The notes under the pieces were generated by a model that had not been told where the DNA came from, searched no databases, and saw nothing but the letters and a program-made list of their open reading frames with translations. From assembly GCF_016623465.1 (NCBI RefSeq), contig NZ_JAEDAJ010000003.1:51810-115809 (forward strand): 64,000 nucleotides of DNA, in the 5' to 3' direction. The stretch is from Brachybacterium halotolerans (GTDB taxonomy: Bacteria > Actinomycetota > Actinomycetes > Actinomycetales > Dermabacteraceae). The position numbers and the translations under genes were made by a program. Shown here piece after piece: positions 1 through 9,349 of this stretch (its first letter is position 1; each line of letters starts with the position of its first letter).

Positions 1-261
1 CTGCACGAGGGCGGGCGACGGCTCGTCGAGCGGGTGCGCGAGATGCGACCGCGCTCCGTCGCGATCGCGGGCATCACCGCCTACCGCACCGCCTTCCGCC
101 TGCCCCGGGCGAAGCTGGGACTGCAGGATCCGGCCGAGGTCGAGGACTGGCCCGAGGACTCGCTGCTGTGGGTGGTGCCGCAGCCGAGCGGGCTCAACGC
201 CCACGCCAACATCGACACCCTCGCCCGTGACTGGCGCGAGGTGTGGGACAGCACCCGCTGA
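1..261 (+). CDS. mug: G/U mismatch-specific uracil-DNA glycosylase, C-terminal part
   Basis: This is the C-terminal 86 codons of a Mug/TDG-type uracil-DNA glycosylase, open from the first base, so the true start lies outside the window. The family removes uracil or thymine from G:U and G:T mismatches in base-excision repair. The visible segment carries the family's final strand and motif, WVVPQPSGLNAHANID, matching the conserved proline-x-proline-serine-glycine-leucine-asparagine loop that contacts the opposite strand. The preceding VAIAGITAYRTAF segment is also typical of the family. An in-frame GTG at 34 is not the real start. The assignment rests on this C-terminal motif only. Confidence 0.8.
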   Translation: MHEGGRRLVERVREMRPRSVAIAGITAYRTAFRLPRAKLGLQDPAEVEDWPEDSLLWVVPQPSGLNAHANIDTLARDWREVWDSTR

Positions 262-310
262 GCGTGCACGGGGCGGTCCGCGGGACGTCCGCCGCAGTTA
301 TGCTGACACC

Positions 311-757
311 ATGTCGAATAACGCGTCCTCGCCCTCCGCCCCTGCGCCGTCCGCACCCGCCGATCCCGTGCTGAACGCCCTGCGCCTGACCGCCGGCAGC
401 AGCGCTCTGATCGCGATCGTGCAGACCCTGCTGGGCCTGGGGATCCTGGGCAGCATCGGTGGCGTGTTCCCGCTCCACCAGACGCTCGGCTACGTGCTCT
501 TCCTCGACACCCTGGCCGCCGCGGTCTGCGCCGTGCTGTGGTCGCGCCGCAGCGGCAACAAGGGGCTGATGATGCACGCGATCTCCGTCGCCGTGCTCGC
601 CCTCATCCAGATCGGCATCGCGGAGATGGGCGTGGTCTGGCTGCACGTGGTCGTGGGCCTGCTGATCCTCGTCGCCGTGATCGCCCTGTTCACCCTGAGC
701 ATGCGCAAGAGCGGGGCGTCCCGCTCCGAGCGCCGCGGGACGCCGGCCGCGCGCTGA
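311..757 (+). CDS. small integral membrane protein, function unknown
   Basis: The protein has 148 residues. A disordered N terminus rich in Ala, Pro and Ser (about residues 1-20) is followed by four hydrophobic segments (roughly 30-50, 55-75, 85-105 and 110-130) and a basic tail. I chose the ATG at 311 because the longer reading frame from 227 adds only an Arg-rich stretch without family character. The segment GGVFPLHQTLGYVLFLDT, with histidines in membrane helices, resembles small four-helix heme or quinone proteins, but I do not recognise a named family. It stands alone, 49 bp after the glycosylase gene. Confidence 0.7.
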   Translation: MSNNASSPSAPAPSAPADPVLNALRLTAGSSALIAIVQTLLGLGILGSIGGVFPLHQTLGYVLFLDTLAAAVCAVLWSRRSGNKGLMMHAISVAVLALIQIGIAEMGVVWLHVVVGLLILVAVIALFTLSMRKSGASRSERRGTPAAR

Positions 758-861
758 CGCGGAAGCCGCGAGGGCGCTCACGCAGAATCCTCGGGCGTAG
801 TGTGGTCCGCGCCCGGTCGGGCGATCGGGCGCGGACGATCCGCACCGACGAGGAGGCCGTC

Positions 862-1191
862 ATGCCCGAGGCATGGAGCGAGAAGCGCGAGCGCCAGTAC
901 CAGCACGTGAAGGACAGCGTCCGGGAGCAGGGCCGCTCCGAGGAGACCGCGGAGGAGATCGCCGCCCGCACGGTCAACAAGACCCGCGCCCAGGAGGGCG
1001 AGGCGGACGAGTCCTCGACGACCTCGACGGAGGACGAGTCCCCGTCCGAGCGCGGCGGCAGGCACTCCCACGAGGGTCCGCAGGGGCGCACCCGCGACCA
1101 GCTCTACGAGGACGCCCGGCGACAGGGCGTCGAGGGCAGGTCCTCGATGACCAAGGACGAGCTCGAGGACGCCGTCGAGGACCGCGACTGA
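862..1191 (+). CDS. small acidic Rho-N/SAP-like protein (annotated in relatives as plasmid stabilization protein)
   Basis: The protein has 109 residues and is strongly charged and hydrophilic. The N-terminal part, WSEKRERQYQHVKDS with an EETAEEIAARTVNKTRA helix, and the C-terminal motif RTRDQLYEDARRQGVEGRSS followed by MTKDELEDAV are typical of a common actinobacterial family. The C-terminal motif looks like a short Rho-N/SAP helix-extended-loop-helix, often nucleic-acid binding. A linker rich in Glu, Ser and Thr separates the two. A GAGGAG ribosome site lies about 7 bases before the ATG at 862. The stabilisation function implied by the common database name is not supported by anything here. 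Confidence 0.75.
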   Translation: MPEAWSEKRERQYQHVKDSVREQGRSEETAEEIAARTVNKTRAQEGEADESSTTSTEDESPSERGGRHSHEGPQGRTRDQLYEDARRQGVEGRSSMTKDELEDAVEDRD

Positions 1192-1382
1192 CGGGGTCCC
1201 GGCGCCGTTCCGGAACATCCGGACATCTCAACATCCCAGCGCACAGCGCCGCGGGGCGCGCTCCCGGGCAGTTCGGGGGAACCGGTTGCGGCACCCTGCG
1301 CGCCGTGGAAAGGTGGCGGCACCCGCACGGCGCTGAAGCCGTCAGGCTCCGGGCGCCGTCACCGCCGATGCAGGAGGTACAC

Positions 1383-2525
1383 GTGAAGCTTCCCTGGCTC
1401 AGGTCCGCACTGGAGAACGAGGGTCCCTACGTCTCCGTCCACCTCGACACCACGCGGCTCGATCCGCAGGCCGTCACCGAGATCGAGGCCCGCTGGGCCC
1501 GCCTGCGCGACCAGCTCGCCGCGGCCGGCGCCCCTGCCCCGCTGCTCGACCGGATCGGCGAGACCCTGCTGACCCCGTCGGCCCTCGGAGGCCGCCATGG
1601 GCGCACCGTGATCGCCGCGGGCGACGAGATCGTCGTCGACCGGGTGCTGCCCGTGCCGCCCCTGCACGAGTCCGCGCACTTCGGCGACGAGCCCGAGCTG
1701 CTGCCCCTCCTCGAGCTCACGCCCTTCGCCGTCACCCAGCTCCTCATCGAGGTCGATCGCGCAGGCGCCGATCTGCGCCTGCGCGCGCCCGACGCTCCGT
1801 CCCTGAGCAGGCACGGCGAGGGTCTGGGCGAGGACGCGAGCGTCGACGGCGGCCACGACGAGCTGCACAAGGCGAGCCTCGGCGGCGGTGGCCAGCACGG
1901 CTGGCGCGCGAGCAACCTCGAGGCCCGCGTCGAGGACTCCTGGGAGCGCAACGCCGAGGCGGTCGCGCGCACCGTGGAGCGGATCGTGCGCGAGCAGCGG
2001 CCCGACATGGTGCTGCTGACCGGCGACGTGCGCTCGAGCGCACTGCTGAAGGCGGAGCTCGGCCAGGAGGCCCTCGAGCGCCTGCACGAGGTGCCCGGCG
2101 GCACCCGCGGCAAGAGCCTGGACCGTCCCGCCTTCCGTGAGGAGGTCGTCCGCGTGACGCGGGACTTCATCACCCGCCACGAGGAGGACCTGCTCGCACG
2201 GTTCCGTGAGGCCAGCGGCCGGGACGGCGCCGCCGCCACCAGCGCGGACGACGTCGCCCAGGTGCTCGATCGCGGCCAGGTCGACGAGCTGCTGCTGGTC
2301 TCGGGACGCCCTTGCCCGGACGTCGAGCGCCTGCTGCTCAGCGCCATCCGCACCGACGCCGGCATCAGCGCGCTGCGCGAGGACACCGCAGGCTCCGACG
2401 TCCTCGTCGACGGGATCGGCGCGCTCCTGCGCTGGCACGACGAGGCGACCCCCGCGGCGAGCATCGGCAGCATGAGCGGCGATGCGCGGCGCGAAGGAGC
2501 GCACGAGGGGTCGAGCCCGAGCTGA
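1383..2525 (+). CDS. baeRF-type protein (bacterial archaeo-eukaryotic release factor-like, Rv2629 family)
   Basis: The protein has 380 residues and resembles the actinobacterial Rv2629/Vms1-like group, whose fold derives from archaeal and eukaryotic peptide release factor 1. The group is proposed to act on ribosomes or peptidyl-tRNA, but this is not proven. The N-terminal part (GPYVSVHLDTTR) forms the first domain. The middle contains VEDSWERNAEAVARTVERIV and DMVLLTGDVRSSALL, typical of the eRF1 domain-2-like core. The C-terminal part (QVDELLLVSG... DAGISALREDTAGSDVLVDG) resembles the L7Ae-like third domain. GTG at 1383 follows an AGGAGG site at a good distance. The gene is monocistronic and faces the GntR gene. 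Confidence 0.75.
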   Translation: MKLPWLRSALENEGPYVSVHLDTTRLDPQAVTEIEARWARLRDQLAAAGAPAPLLDRIGETLLTPSALGGRHGRTVIAAGDEIVVDRVLPVPPLHESAHFGDEPELLPLLELTPFAVTQLLIEVDRAGADLRLRAPDAPSLSRHGEGLGEDASVDGGHDELHKASLGGGGQHGWRASNLEARVEDSWERNAEAVARTVERIVREQRPDMVLLTGDVRSSALLKAELGQEALERLHEVPGGTRGKSLDRPAFREEVVRVTRDFITRHEEDLLARFREASGRDGAAATSADDVAQVLDRGQVDELLLVSGRPCPDVERLLLSAIRTDAGISALREDTAGSDVLVDGIGALLRWHDEATPAASIGSMSGDARREGAHEGSSPS

Positions 2526-2604
2526 GCGCCGCGATCGCGGCAGGTCGCGTCGACCGCGGCTGGTCGCGTCGACCGCGCACTCATGCAAGTCCGTCGGGCG
2601 GACC

Positions 2605-3297
2605 TCACTCGGAGGCGGTGAGGTTCCGGTCGAGCGGGCTGTAATGCGCGCGCACCGCCTTCTCGTACGCCGTCGTGTCGCCCGCCTCGAGGGCATCGAC
2701 GATCGCGTCGTGCGCCTCGATGGTGAGGCGGATGTCCGTGGCGGGAGGCACGTCCAGAAGCGGGAGCGCCGAGGTGTGCACCTGCCAGAACGCATCGCCC
2801 AGCTGCATCATCAGCTCGTTGCCGAGCTTCGAGAGCACGGCCGCGTGGAACGCCTGGTCCGCGTCGGCGAAGGAGCGGCCGGCGGCGTGCGCGGCCCGCA
2901 TCCGCTCCACCTCGGCACGGGCGGGAGCGAGGTCCTCGTCGCGCCATGCCTCGACGAGCCGCTGCCCGATCGAGAGGTCCAGGGCGATCCGCGCCTGGAC
3001 GACCTCGCGCAGGGTGCGCAGGTCGTTGCCGTCGTTGAGGCGGGCGCGGAAGAGCAGTCCGTCCACGAGCGGGGCGAGCGACATCCTGCCCACGAACGTT
3101 CCGTGGCCGTGGCGCACCTCCACGATGTCCAGGGACGACAGGGTGCGCATCGCCTCGCGCACCGAGGAGCGCGCGACGCCCAGCTCCTCGACGAGCCGTG
3201 CCTCGGTGGGCATCGGATCCCCCGGATGCAGCCCTGTGCGCAGGATCAGATCCTTGATCCGGGCCACCACGTCCCCGCCCGCGTCGTTCCGGCGCAT
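2605..3297 (-). CDS. GntR-family transcriptional regulator (FCD domain), likely repressor of the sialic-acid cluster
   Basis: The protein has 230 residues. Residues 8-75 form a winged helix-turn-helix (LVEELGVARSSVREAMRTL, then VEVRHGHGTFVG), and the remainder is an all-helical FCD ligand domain with metal-site histidines (QAFHAAVL, EAHDAIVDAL). The ATG at 3297 has GGGAGGAGAG directly upstream, so the longer frame from 3393 is rejected. The gene is divergent from the ABC importer operon. It probably binds the perfect palindrome at 3425-3438, with a sialic-acid catabolite as effector. The gene position supports this role, but the ligand is inferred. FadR-subfamily regulators such as NanR control sialate genes in other bacteria. 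Confidence 0.88.
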   Translation of the reverse strand: MRRNDAGGDVVARIKDLILRTGLHPGDPMPTEARLVEELGVARSSVREAMRTLSSLDIVEVRHGHGTFVGRMSLAPLVDGLLFRARLNDGNDLRTLREVVQARIALDLSIGQRLVEAWRDEDLAPARAEVERMRAAHAAGRSFADADQAFHAAVLSKLGNELMMQLGDAFWQVHTSALPLLDVPPATDIRLTIEAHDAIVDALEAGDTTAYEKAVRAHYSPLDRNLTASE

Positions 3298-3424
3298 GCG
3301 CTCTCCTCCCTCACGAGGACCGCGCGATCGCGGTCCTGCATCCATGATGCGATCCGGGTCACGGTTCGGTAACCCGCGTCGATCCACTGGCATCGGGGTC
3401 TAGAGTACCGCTAGAACATCGGAC

Positions 3425-3438
3425 ATCAGACGTCTGAT
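3425..3438. promoter_or_regulatory. perfect 14-bp palindrome, candidate GntR operator
   Basis: The sequence ATCAGACGTCTGAT is its own reverse complement. It lies between the divergent GntR gene and the substrate-binding protein gene, 126 bases before the latter's ATG. The size and position fit an operator for the FCD-type regulator. Binding is inferred. Confidence 0.6.
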
Positions 3439-3563
3439 AAAGATTCCGCTCGATGCGCGGGACGCCGGAGGCGAGGACGCAGCCGTCTGCACGCACCCGG
3501 AGCCCTGGGCCTCGGACCGATCCGGTCCGGCCGAGCACTCCCACCCGAAGGGACGCACCGATC

Positions 3564-5177
3564 ATGACCACGAAGACCACCCGCCGCAGTCTGCTCAGGA
3601 GCGCAGGGCTCCTCACCGCCGCCGCAGGCATCGTCGGCGCCGTCGCCGCCTGCGCTCCGCGCGACGGCGAGGACGCCTCCTCGGACTCCGGCGGCGCCGC
3701 GGCGACGCAGGCCAAGGAGGACGGCGCCATCTCCGCCGCGATCTCCTACGAGCTCGGCACCAACGGCTACGACCCCATGACCACGAGCGCCGCGCTCACG
3801 GTCGCCGTCAACTGGCACACGCTCGAGGGCCTCACCGAGCTCCACCCCGTGACCCGCAAGGTCTACGCCGCTCTCGCCTCCGAGATCCCCTCGAGCGACG
3901 GCACCAGCGTCGACGTCGCCCTCCGAGACGGCGCGACCTTCCACGACGGCAGCGCGGTGACCCCCGACGACGTCGTCTTCTCCTTCGAGCGCGTGCTCGA
4001 CCCCGACAACGCCTCGCTGTACGCGAGCTTCATCGACTTCATCGAGAAGGTCGAGAAGAAGGACGACACCACGGTGACGTTCACCCTCGCCCACCCCGTC
4101 GCGATCCTCGCCGAGCGCCTGAGCGTCGTGAAGATCGTGCCGAAGGCCGCGGTCGAGAAGGACCCCAAGGCCTTCGACGCGAAGCCCGTCGGCTCCGGCC
4201 CGTACTCCATGACGGACAACGGGGCCGCCTCGAAGAAGGTCGAGTTCGAGCGCTTCGAGAAGTACAACGGCCCCCAGCCCGCGAAGGCCGCGAAGATGAC
4301 CTGGCAGATCATCCCCGACGCCTCCACGCGCACCAACGCCATGCAGTCCAAGACCGCCCAGGCGATCGACTCCGTGCCCTACCTCTCGATCGACCAGCTC
4401 AAGGGCTCGGCGACCGTCGAGTCCCCGCTCGGGTTCGGGCTGCTGTTCGCGATGTTCAACAACAGCGAGGACAACCCCTTCCACGACCGCAAGAACCGTC
4501 AGGCGCTCCTGTACGCGATCGACATGGAGAAGGTCATCGAGGACGGGCTGTCCGGCCAGGCAGAGGCGGCCACCTGCTTCGTCCAGAAGGACCACCCGGA
4601 CTACAAGGAGGCGTCCACGGTCTACTCGCTCGACCTCGACAAGGCGAAGTCCCTGTTCCAGGAGACCGGCCTCACGAGCTTCCGACTGATGGCGACGGAC
4701 CACGACTGGGTCAAGCAGTGCACGCCGATCATCCAGCAGTCCCTCGAGGCGGCCGGTGTGAAGGTCGAGTTCACCGAGAAGCAGTCCGCGGACGTCTACA
4801 ACTCGATCGACGGCAAGCCCGATGCCTACGACGTGGTGATCGCGCCCGGCGATCCCTCGGTGTTCGGAGACGACCCCGATCTGCTCATGCGCTGGTGGTA
4901 CTTCGCCGACACCTGGACCGACACCCGCATGCACTGGAAGGGCTCCGAGGGTTACACGAAGGTCACCGACCTGCTCAAGGAGGCCATGTCGGAGACCGAC
5001 GAGGACGAGCAGAAGGCCCTGTGGCAGCAGACCTTCGACGCCATCTCGGACGACGTCCCGCTCTACCCGCTCTTCCACCGCAACGCCCCCTCGGCCTGGG
5101 ACCCGAGCACTCTCGTCGGCTTCGAGCCCACGTCGCTGACCGGCCTGAGCTTCGTCGGGGTCGGCAGCACCCAGTGA
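3564..5177 (+). CDS. ABC transporter substrate-binding lipoprotein (family 5, probable sialic-acid binding)
   Basis: The protein has 537 residues and belongs to the family-5 (peptide/nickel/oligosaccharide-type) solute receptors. The N terminus combines a twin-arginine pattern (TTRRSLLRSAG) with a lipobox ending in VAAC, so Cys30 is the predicted lipid anchor after Tat or Sec export. The mature part shows family hallmarks such as DGATFHDGSAVTPDDVVFSF and a long C-terminal lobe. It is the first gene of the importer operon, followed after 51 bp by the permease. NanA, NanK and NanE genes downstream make N-acetylneuraminate the likely cargo, as in SatA-type receptors. A peptide substrate cannot be excluded from sequence alone. 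Confidence 0.88.
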   Translation: MTTKTTRRSLLRSAGLLTAAAGIVGAVAACAPRDGEDASSDSGGAAATQAKEDGAISAAISYELGTNGYDPMTTSAALTVAVNWHTLEGLTELHPVTRKVYAALASEIPSSDGTSVDVALRDGATFHDGSAVTPDDVVFSFERVLDPDNASLYASFIDFIEKVEKKDDTTVTFTLAHPVAILAERLSVVKIVPKAAVEKDPKAFDAKPVGSGPYSMTDNGAASKKVEFERFEKYNGPQPAKAAKMTWQIIPDASTRTNAMQSKTAQAIDSVPYLSIDQLKGSATVESPLGFGLLFAMFNNSEDNPFHDRKNRQALLYAIDMEKVIEDGLSGQAEAATCFVQKDHPDYKEASTVYSLDLDKAKSLFQETGLTSFRLMATDHDWVKQCTPIIQQSLEAAGVKVEFTEKQSADVYNSIDGKPDAYDVVIAPGDPSVFGDDPDLLMRWWYFADTWTDTRMHWKGSEGYTKVTDLLKEAMSETDEDEQKALWQQTFDAISDDVPLYPLFHRNAPSAWDPSTLVGFEPTSLTGLSFVGVGSTQ

Positions 5178-5228
5178 CGCCCGCCGCCCCGCACCGCCCG
5201 TCCGCCCCCGGCCCGCCTGGAGGGATCC

Positions 5229-6194
5229 GTGTCCTCACTCGTCCGTCTGATCGGCAGGCGACTCGTCTCGCTGCCGCTCATGATCCTCGGCGTCACCCTG
5301 CTGGTGTTCGTCGTGATGTCGTTCTCGCCGTCGGACCCGGCGCGCCTCGCACTCGGCGAGTCCGCCTCGCCCGCCGCCCTCGCCCAGTACCGCGAGGCGA
5401 ACGGGCTGAACGACCCGCTGGTCATCCGCTACCTGCGGTTCCTCGGCGGCATGCTCCACGGCGACCTCGGCACCACGAGTGGCAACACTCCCGTCACCGA
5501 CGTGGTCGCCAAGGCCTTCCCCATCACGCTGCAGCTGACCTTCCTGGGCCTCGCCTTCGCGATCGTCCTGGCCGCGATCCTGGGCGTGCTCGCCGCCCTC
5601 TTCCGCGACCGCTGGCCCGACCAGCTCATCCGCGTGCTGTCCGTCGCCGCCCTCGCGACGCCGTCGTTCTGGCTCGCGATCCTGCTGATCCAGTGGCTCG
5701 GCGAGGTCCCGGGCGGCTGGGGCGCCTTCCCCGCCCTGGTCAGCCAGTGGGTCGGTCCGCTCACGGACCCGGCCGCCTGGTCCCACAACGTGGCGCTCCC
5801 CGCCATCGCCCTGGGAGTGCCGGTCGCGGGCTCCCTCACCCGCGTGGTGCGCACGGCGATGGTCGAGGAGTTGGACCGCGACTACGTGCGCACGGCGGTC
5901 GGCGCGGGAGTCCCCTACCCGGTCGTGGTCGCGCGCAACGTGCTGCGCAACGCGCTCATCACCCCGATCACGGTGCTCGGCCTGCGCGTGGGCTATCTGA
6001 TGGGCGGCGCGGTGATCATCGAGATCATCTTCAACATCCAGGCGATGGGCCAGCTCATCCTCGACGGCGTGAAGCGCAACGACGTGTTCCTCGTCCAGGG
6101 CGTGACGCTCACCGTGGCGATCGCCTTCATCGTCGTGAACATCCTCGTGGACCTGCTCTACGTGCTCGTCAACCCCCGGATCAGGAGCATCTGA
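5229..6194 (+). CDS. ABC transporter permease (DppB type)
   Basis: The protein has 321 residues and is the first membrane subunit of the importer. It begins with the typical SLVRLIGRRLVSLPLMILGV signal-anchor helix and has about six membrane helices. The cytoplasmic EAA-type loop reads VRTAVGAGVPYPVVVARNVL, which docks onto the ATPase. The GTG start at 5229 follows a GGAGGG site by about 5 bases. The stop lies one base before the ATG of the fused permease-ATPase gene, so the two are surely co-transcribed and probably translationally coupled. Confidence 0.9.
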   Translation: MSSLVRLIGRRLVSLPLMILGVTLLVFVVMSFSPSDPARLALGESASPAALAQYREANGLNDPLVIRYLRFLGGMLHGDLGTTSGNTPVTDVVAKAFPITLQLTFLGLAFAIVLAAILGVLAALFRDRWPDQLIRVLSVAALATPSFWLAILLIQWLGEVPGGWGAFPALVSQWVGPLTDPAAWSHNVALPAIALGVPVAGSLTRVVRTAMVEELDRDYVRTAVGAGVPYPVVVARNVLRNALITPITVLGLRVGYLMGGAVIIEIIFNIQAMGQLILDGVKRNDVFLVQGVTLTVAIAFIVVNILVDLLYVLVNPRIRSI

Positions 6195-6195
6195 C

Positions 6196-8472
6196 ATGCG
6201 ACGACGACTCGGCTCCCGCCTCGCCTCCGTCAGCGGCGCCCGCCCGGGCGCGCTGCGCTCCCTCCCCCTGCCCTCGAAGATCGCCCTGGGCTTCCTCGCC
6301 GTGCTGATCCTGGCCGCCGCACTCGCGTCCGTCATCAGCCCCTTCGACCCGCTCGCGACCGGCTCCCCCGTGCAGCCACCGAGCGCGGAGCACTGGATGG
6401 GCACCGACAGCGTGGGCCGCGACGTGTTCTCGCGACTGCTGCACGGCGCCCGCTCCTCGCTGCTGATCGGTCTGTGCGCCACGGCCGCAGCGCTCGTGGT
6501 CGCCGCCGTCCTGGGATCCTTCGCCGCGACCGCGGCGAAGCTGCCCTCCGAGGTCGTCATGCGCATCCTCGACGTGATCATGGCGTTCCCCGGCATCGCG
6601 CTCGCGGCCGTCTTCGTGGCGGTCTTCGGCACCTCGCTGCCGGTGATCATCTTCGCGATCGCCTTCCTGTACGTGCCGCAGCTGGCGCGCGTGGTCCGCG
6701 CGAACGTGCTCGCCCAGTTCGGCGAGGACTACGTCGCGGCATCGCAGGTCATGGGCGCCTCGACGGCGTGGATCCTGTTCAAGCACGTGGCGCGCAACTG
6801 CCTCGCGCCGATCATGGTCTTCGCGACCGTGCTCGTGGCCGACGCGATCGTCTTCGAGGCCTCGCTCTCGTTCATCAACGCGGGCGTGCAGCCGCCCTCG
6901 CCCTCCTGGGGCAACATCATGAGCGAGGGCAAGGCCGTGCTCCTGGCGGGCTACTGGTGGCCGACGTTCTTCCCGGGCGTCGCCATCCTGCTCACCGTCC
7001 TCGCCCTGAACATCCTCTCCGAGGGCCTCACCGACACCCTCGCGAGCCCCCGCATCAAGGCGTCGGTCGACGTCGACGCCGACGAGCGCGCGCAGGAGAA
7101 GATCCTGGAGGAGGCCGAGCAGAGCCCCGTGGTCGAGGACGCCCGAGCCGTCGCGCGCCCCGCCGCGGACGAGCAGCCCGGGGCGGAGAGGGCCGGGGCG
7201 GAGCGGGCCGGAGGCGCAGTCGTCGAGCGCTCCGAGGCCGAGCCGTCGGTCGACGAGGGCGCAGTGCCTGCGGAGGACGTGCTCGGCGCGACCGACGCCG
7301 ACACCGCCCGACAGGTCCTGCACGACTCGCTGCGCAGGCTCCGCGAGGCCGAGCAGGCGCGGGGCGAGCGTCCCGAGCCCGCGAGCGGCGCCCCGATCCT
7401 CCAGGTGCGCAACCTGCGGGTCGCCTTCCCCGAAGCGCACGGCGACGTCGACATCGTCGACGACGTCTCGTTCTCGGTGCGCCCCGGCGAGACCATGGGA
7501 CTGGTGGGCGAGTCGGGGTCCGGCAAGTCCGTCACGAGCCTCGCGATCATGGGACTGCTCCCCCGCACGGCGCGGGTGAGCGGTGAGGTGCTCCTGGACG
7601 GGAGGAACGTCCTGGACCTGGGATCGAAGCAGCTCAACGCGCTGCGCGGCCACGACGTCGCGATGATCTACCAGGACGCGCTCAGCTCGCTGAACCCCTC
7701 GATGCTGATCCGCTCGCAGATGAAGCAGCTGACCTCTCGCGGCGGCACCCGCAGCGCGGAGGAGCTGCTCGAGCTCGTGGGCCTCGAGCCCGCGCGCACG
7801 CTCTCCTCCTACCCGCATGAGCTCTCGGGCGGGCAGCGCCAGCGCGTGCTGATCGCGATGGCGCTGACCCGCGACCCCCGCCTGGTGATCGCCGACGAGC
7901 CCACGACGGCACTCGACGTGACCGTGCAGAGGCAGGTCGTGGAGCTGCTCGAGCGGCTGCGCGAGGAGCTGGGCTTCGCGATGGTCTTCGTCAGCCACGA
8001 CCTCGCCCTGGTCTCCCAGCTCGCCCACCGGATCACCGTGATGTACGCGGGCCAGGTCGTGGAGCAGGGCAGCACCGCCCAGATCCTCACCGATCCCCGC
8101 CACGAGTACACGCGGGGCCTGCTGGGCTCCGTGCTCTCGATCGAGGCCCGTGCCGAGCGCCTGCTGCAGGTGCCCGGGACCGTGCCCTCGCCGCGGGAGT
8201 TCGCGACCGGGGACCGCTTCGCCCCGCGCTCGCAGGATCCGTCGGCCCGCCCCGACGTGCGCCCGCGGCTCGTCGCGATCGAGGAGCGCGAGCTCGCAGG
8301 TGCCTCCGCCGGGCCCCGGGCCGGCGAGCACCTGGTGGCGACGATCGACCGGGTCCCCGCCGCGCTGTCCTTCGACGGCGCCCCGGATCCGTCCGCGCAG
8401 CGCACGGCCCCGACCACCGGCGGGTCCCCTCGCCCCGCATCGCAGACCGACGACCGAGGAGTCCGCTCATGA
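6196..8472 (+). CDS. fused ABC permease (DppC type) and ATP-binding protein (DppD type)
   Basis: The protein has 758 residues and joins two subunits that are usually separate. Residues 1-285 form a DppC-like permease (HWMGTDSVGRDVFSRLLHGA signature and EAA loop SQVMGASTAWILFKHVARN). Residues 290-395 are a low-complexity acidic linker rich in Ala, Glu, Asp and Arg. Residues 396-700 form an ABC ATPase with Walker A GESGSGKS, signature LSGGQRQR, Walker B LVIADEPTTALD and switch HD in VSHDLALVSQ. A disordered tail of about 80 residues follows. The fusion fixes one permease and one ATPase together. The stop overlaps the next start by 4 bp (ATGA), coupling it to the second ATPase. Confidence 0.9.
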   Translation: MRRRLGSRLASVSGARPGALRSLPLPSKIALGFLAVLILAAALASVISPFDPLATGSPVQPPSAEHWMGTDSVGRDVFSRLLHGARSSLLIGLCATAAALVVAAVLGSFAATAAKLPSEVVMRILDVIMAFPGIALAAVFVAVFGTSLPVIIFAIAFLYVPQLARVVRANVLAQFGEDYVAASQVMGASTAWILFKHVARNCLAPIMVFATVLVADAIVFEASLSFINAGVQPPSPSWGNIMSEGKAVLLAGYWWPTFFPGVAILLTVLALNILSEGLTDTLASPRIKASVDVDADERAQEKILEEAEQSPVVEDARAVARPAADEQPGAERAGAERAGGAVVERSEAEPSVDEGAVPAEDVLGATDADTARQVLHDSLRRLREAEQARGERPEPASGAPILQVRNLRVAFPEAHGDVDIVDDVSFSVRPGETMGLVGESGSGKSVTSLAIMGLLPRTARVSGEVLLDGRNVLDLGSKQLNALRGHDVAMIYQDALSSLNPSMLIRSQMKQLTSRGGTRSAEELLELVGLEPARTLSSYPHELSGGQRQRVLIAMALTRDPRLVIADEPTTALDVTVQRQVVELLERLREELGFAMVFVSHDLALVSQLAHRITVMYAGQVVEQGSTAQILTDPRHEYTRGLLGSVLSIEARAERLLQVPGTVPSPREFATGDRFAPRSQDPSARPDVRPRLVAIEERELAGASAGPRAGEHLVATIDRVPAALSFDGAPDPSAQRTAPTTGGSPRPASQTDDRGVRS

Positions 8473-9302
8473 GCGCCCAGGATGCCCGCCCCAGAGGCGC
8501 CGCACGCGACGACCGGAGCGACTGCCCGGTGATCGAGCTGCGCGACGTGCACGTGGTGCACCGCCTGCGCACCGGCTCGCTCCTGCACCCCGACACCATC
8601 CGCGCGGTCGACGGCATCAGCCTGAGCGTGGACCGCGGACAGGTGCTCGGGATCGTCGGCGAATCCGGCTCGGGCAAGTCGACCCTGGCGCGCGTGATGA
8701 CCGGACTGCAGAAGGTCACCAGCGGCGAGGTCCTCTTCCACGGCTCGGCGCTGGGACGCTCCCGCGCCGCCCGCAGGGACCTCGGCCGCACCATCTCGGT
8801 CGTCTTCCAGGACCCGGCGACGGCCCTCAATCCGCGACTCGTCGTCCGCGAGGCGCTCATGGACCCCCTCCGGGTCCACGGCATCGGCACCGAGAAGGAG
8901 CGCCTCGATCGGGTCACCGAGCTCGTCCACCAGGTCGGCCTGCCCGTCTCCGCGCTCGACGTTCTCCCCCGCCAGATCTCCGGCGGCCAGCGGCAGCGCG
9001 TCGCGATCGCGCGGGCCCTCACCCTGGAACCGGACGTGATCGTGGCCGACGAGCCCACGAGTGCCCTGGACGTCTCGGTCCGCGCCCAGGTGCTCAACCT
9101 GCTCATGGACCTCAAGGCCGAGCTCGGCCTGGGTCTCGTCTTCATCTCCCACGACATCTCGACGGTCCGCTTCGTCTCCGACGAGATCCTGGTGATGAAC
9201 CGCGGACGCGCCGTCGAGCACGGCCCCGCCGCACAGGTCTTCGCCGACGCCGAGGACCCCTACACCCGCTCCCTACTCGCCGCGGCTCCCACGCTGCTCT
9301 GA
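8469..9302 (+). CDS. ABC transporter ATP-binding protein (DppF type)
   Basis: The protein has 277 residues and is the second, separate ATPase of the importer. Walker A is GESGSGKS, the Q-loop is SVVFQDPATALNPR, the signature is ISGGQRQR, Walker B is VIVADEPTSALD, and the H-loop lies in ISHDISTVRF. The N terminus has the short insertion typical of DppF/OppF subunits (VVHRLRTGSLLHPDTIRAVDGI). It should form a heterodimer with the ATPase half of the fusion protein. It starts inside the previous gene's stop codon and is followed after 47 bp by the lyase gene. Confidence 0.9.
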   Translation: MSAQDARPRGAARDDRSDCPVIELRDVHVVHRLRTGSLLHPDTIRAVDGISLSVDRGQVLGIVGESGSGKSTLARVMTGLQKVTSGEVLFHGSALGRSRAARRDLGRTISVVFQDPATALNPRLVVREALMDPLRVHGIGTEKERLDRVTELVHQVGLPVSALDVLPRQISGGQRQRVAIARALTLEPDVIVADEPTSALDVSVRAQVLNLLMDLKAELGLGLVFISHDISTVRFVSDEILVMNRGRAVEHGPAAQVFADAEDPYTRSLLAAAPTLL

Positions 9303-9349
9303 GCACAGGAATCATCGAAACTGCGCACGAACTTCTCGGAGGAGACACC

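Noticed and set aside
6181..8331. 716-codon minus-strand frame opposite the permease-ATPase fusion
   Set aside because: No motif is present and the plus strand has complete permease and ABC signatures.
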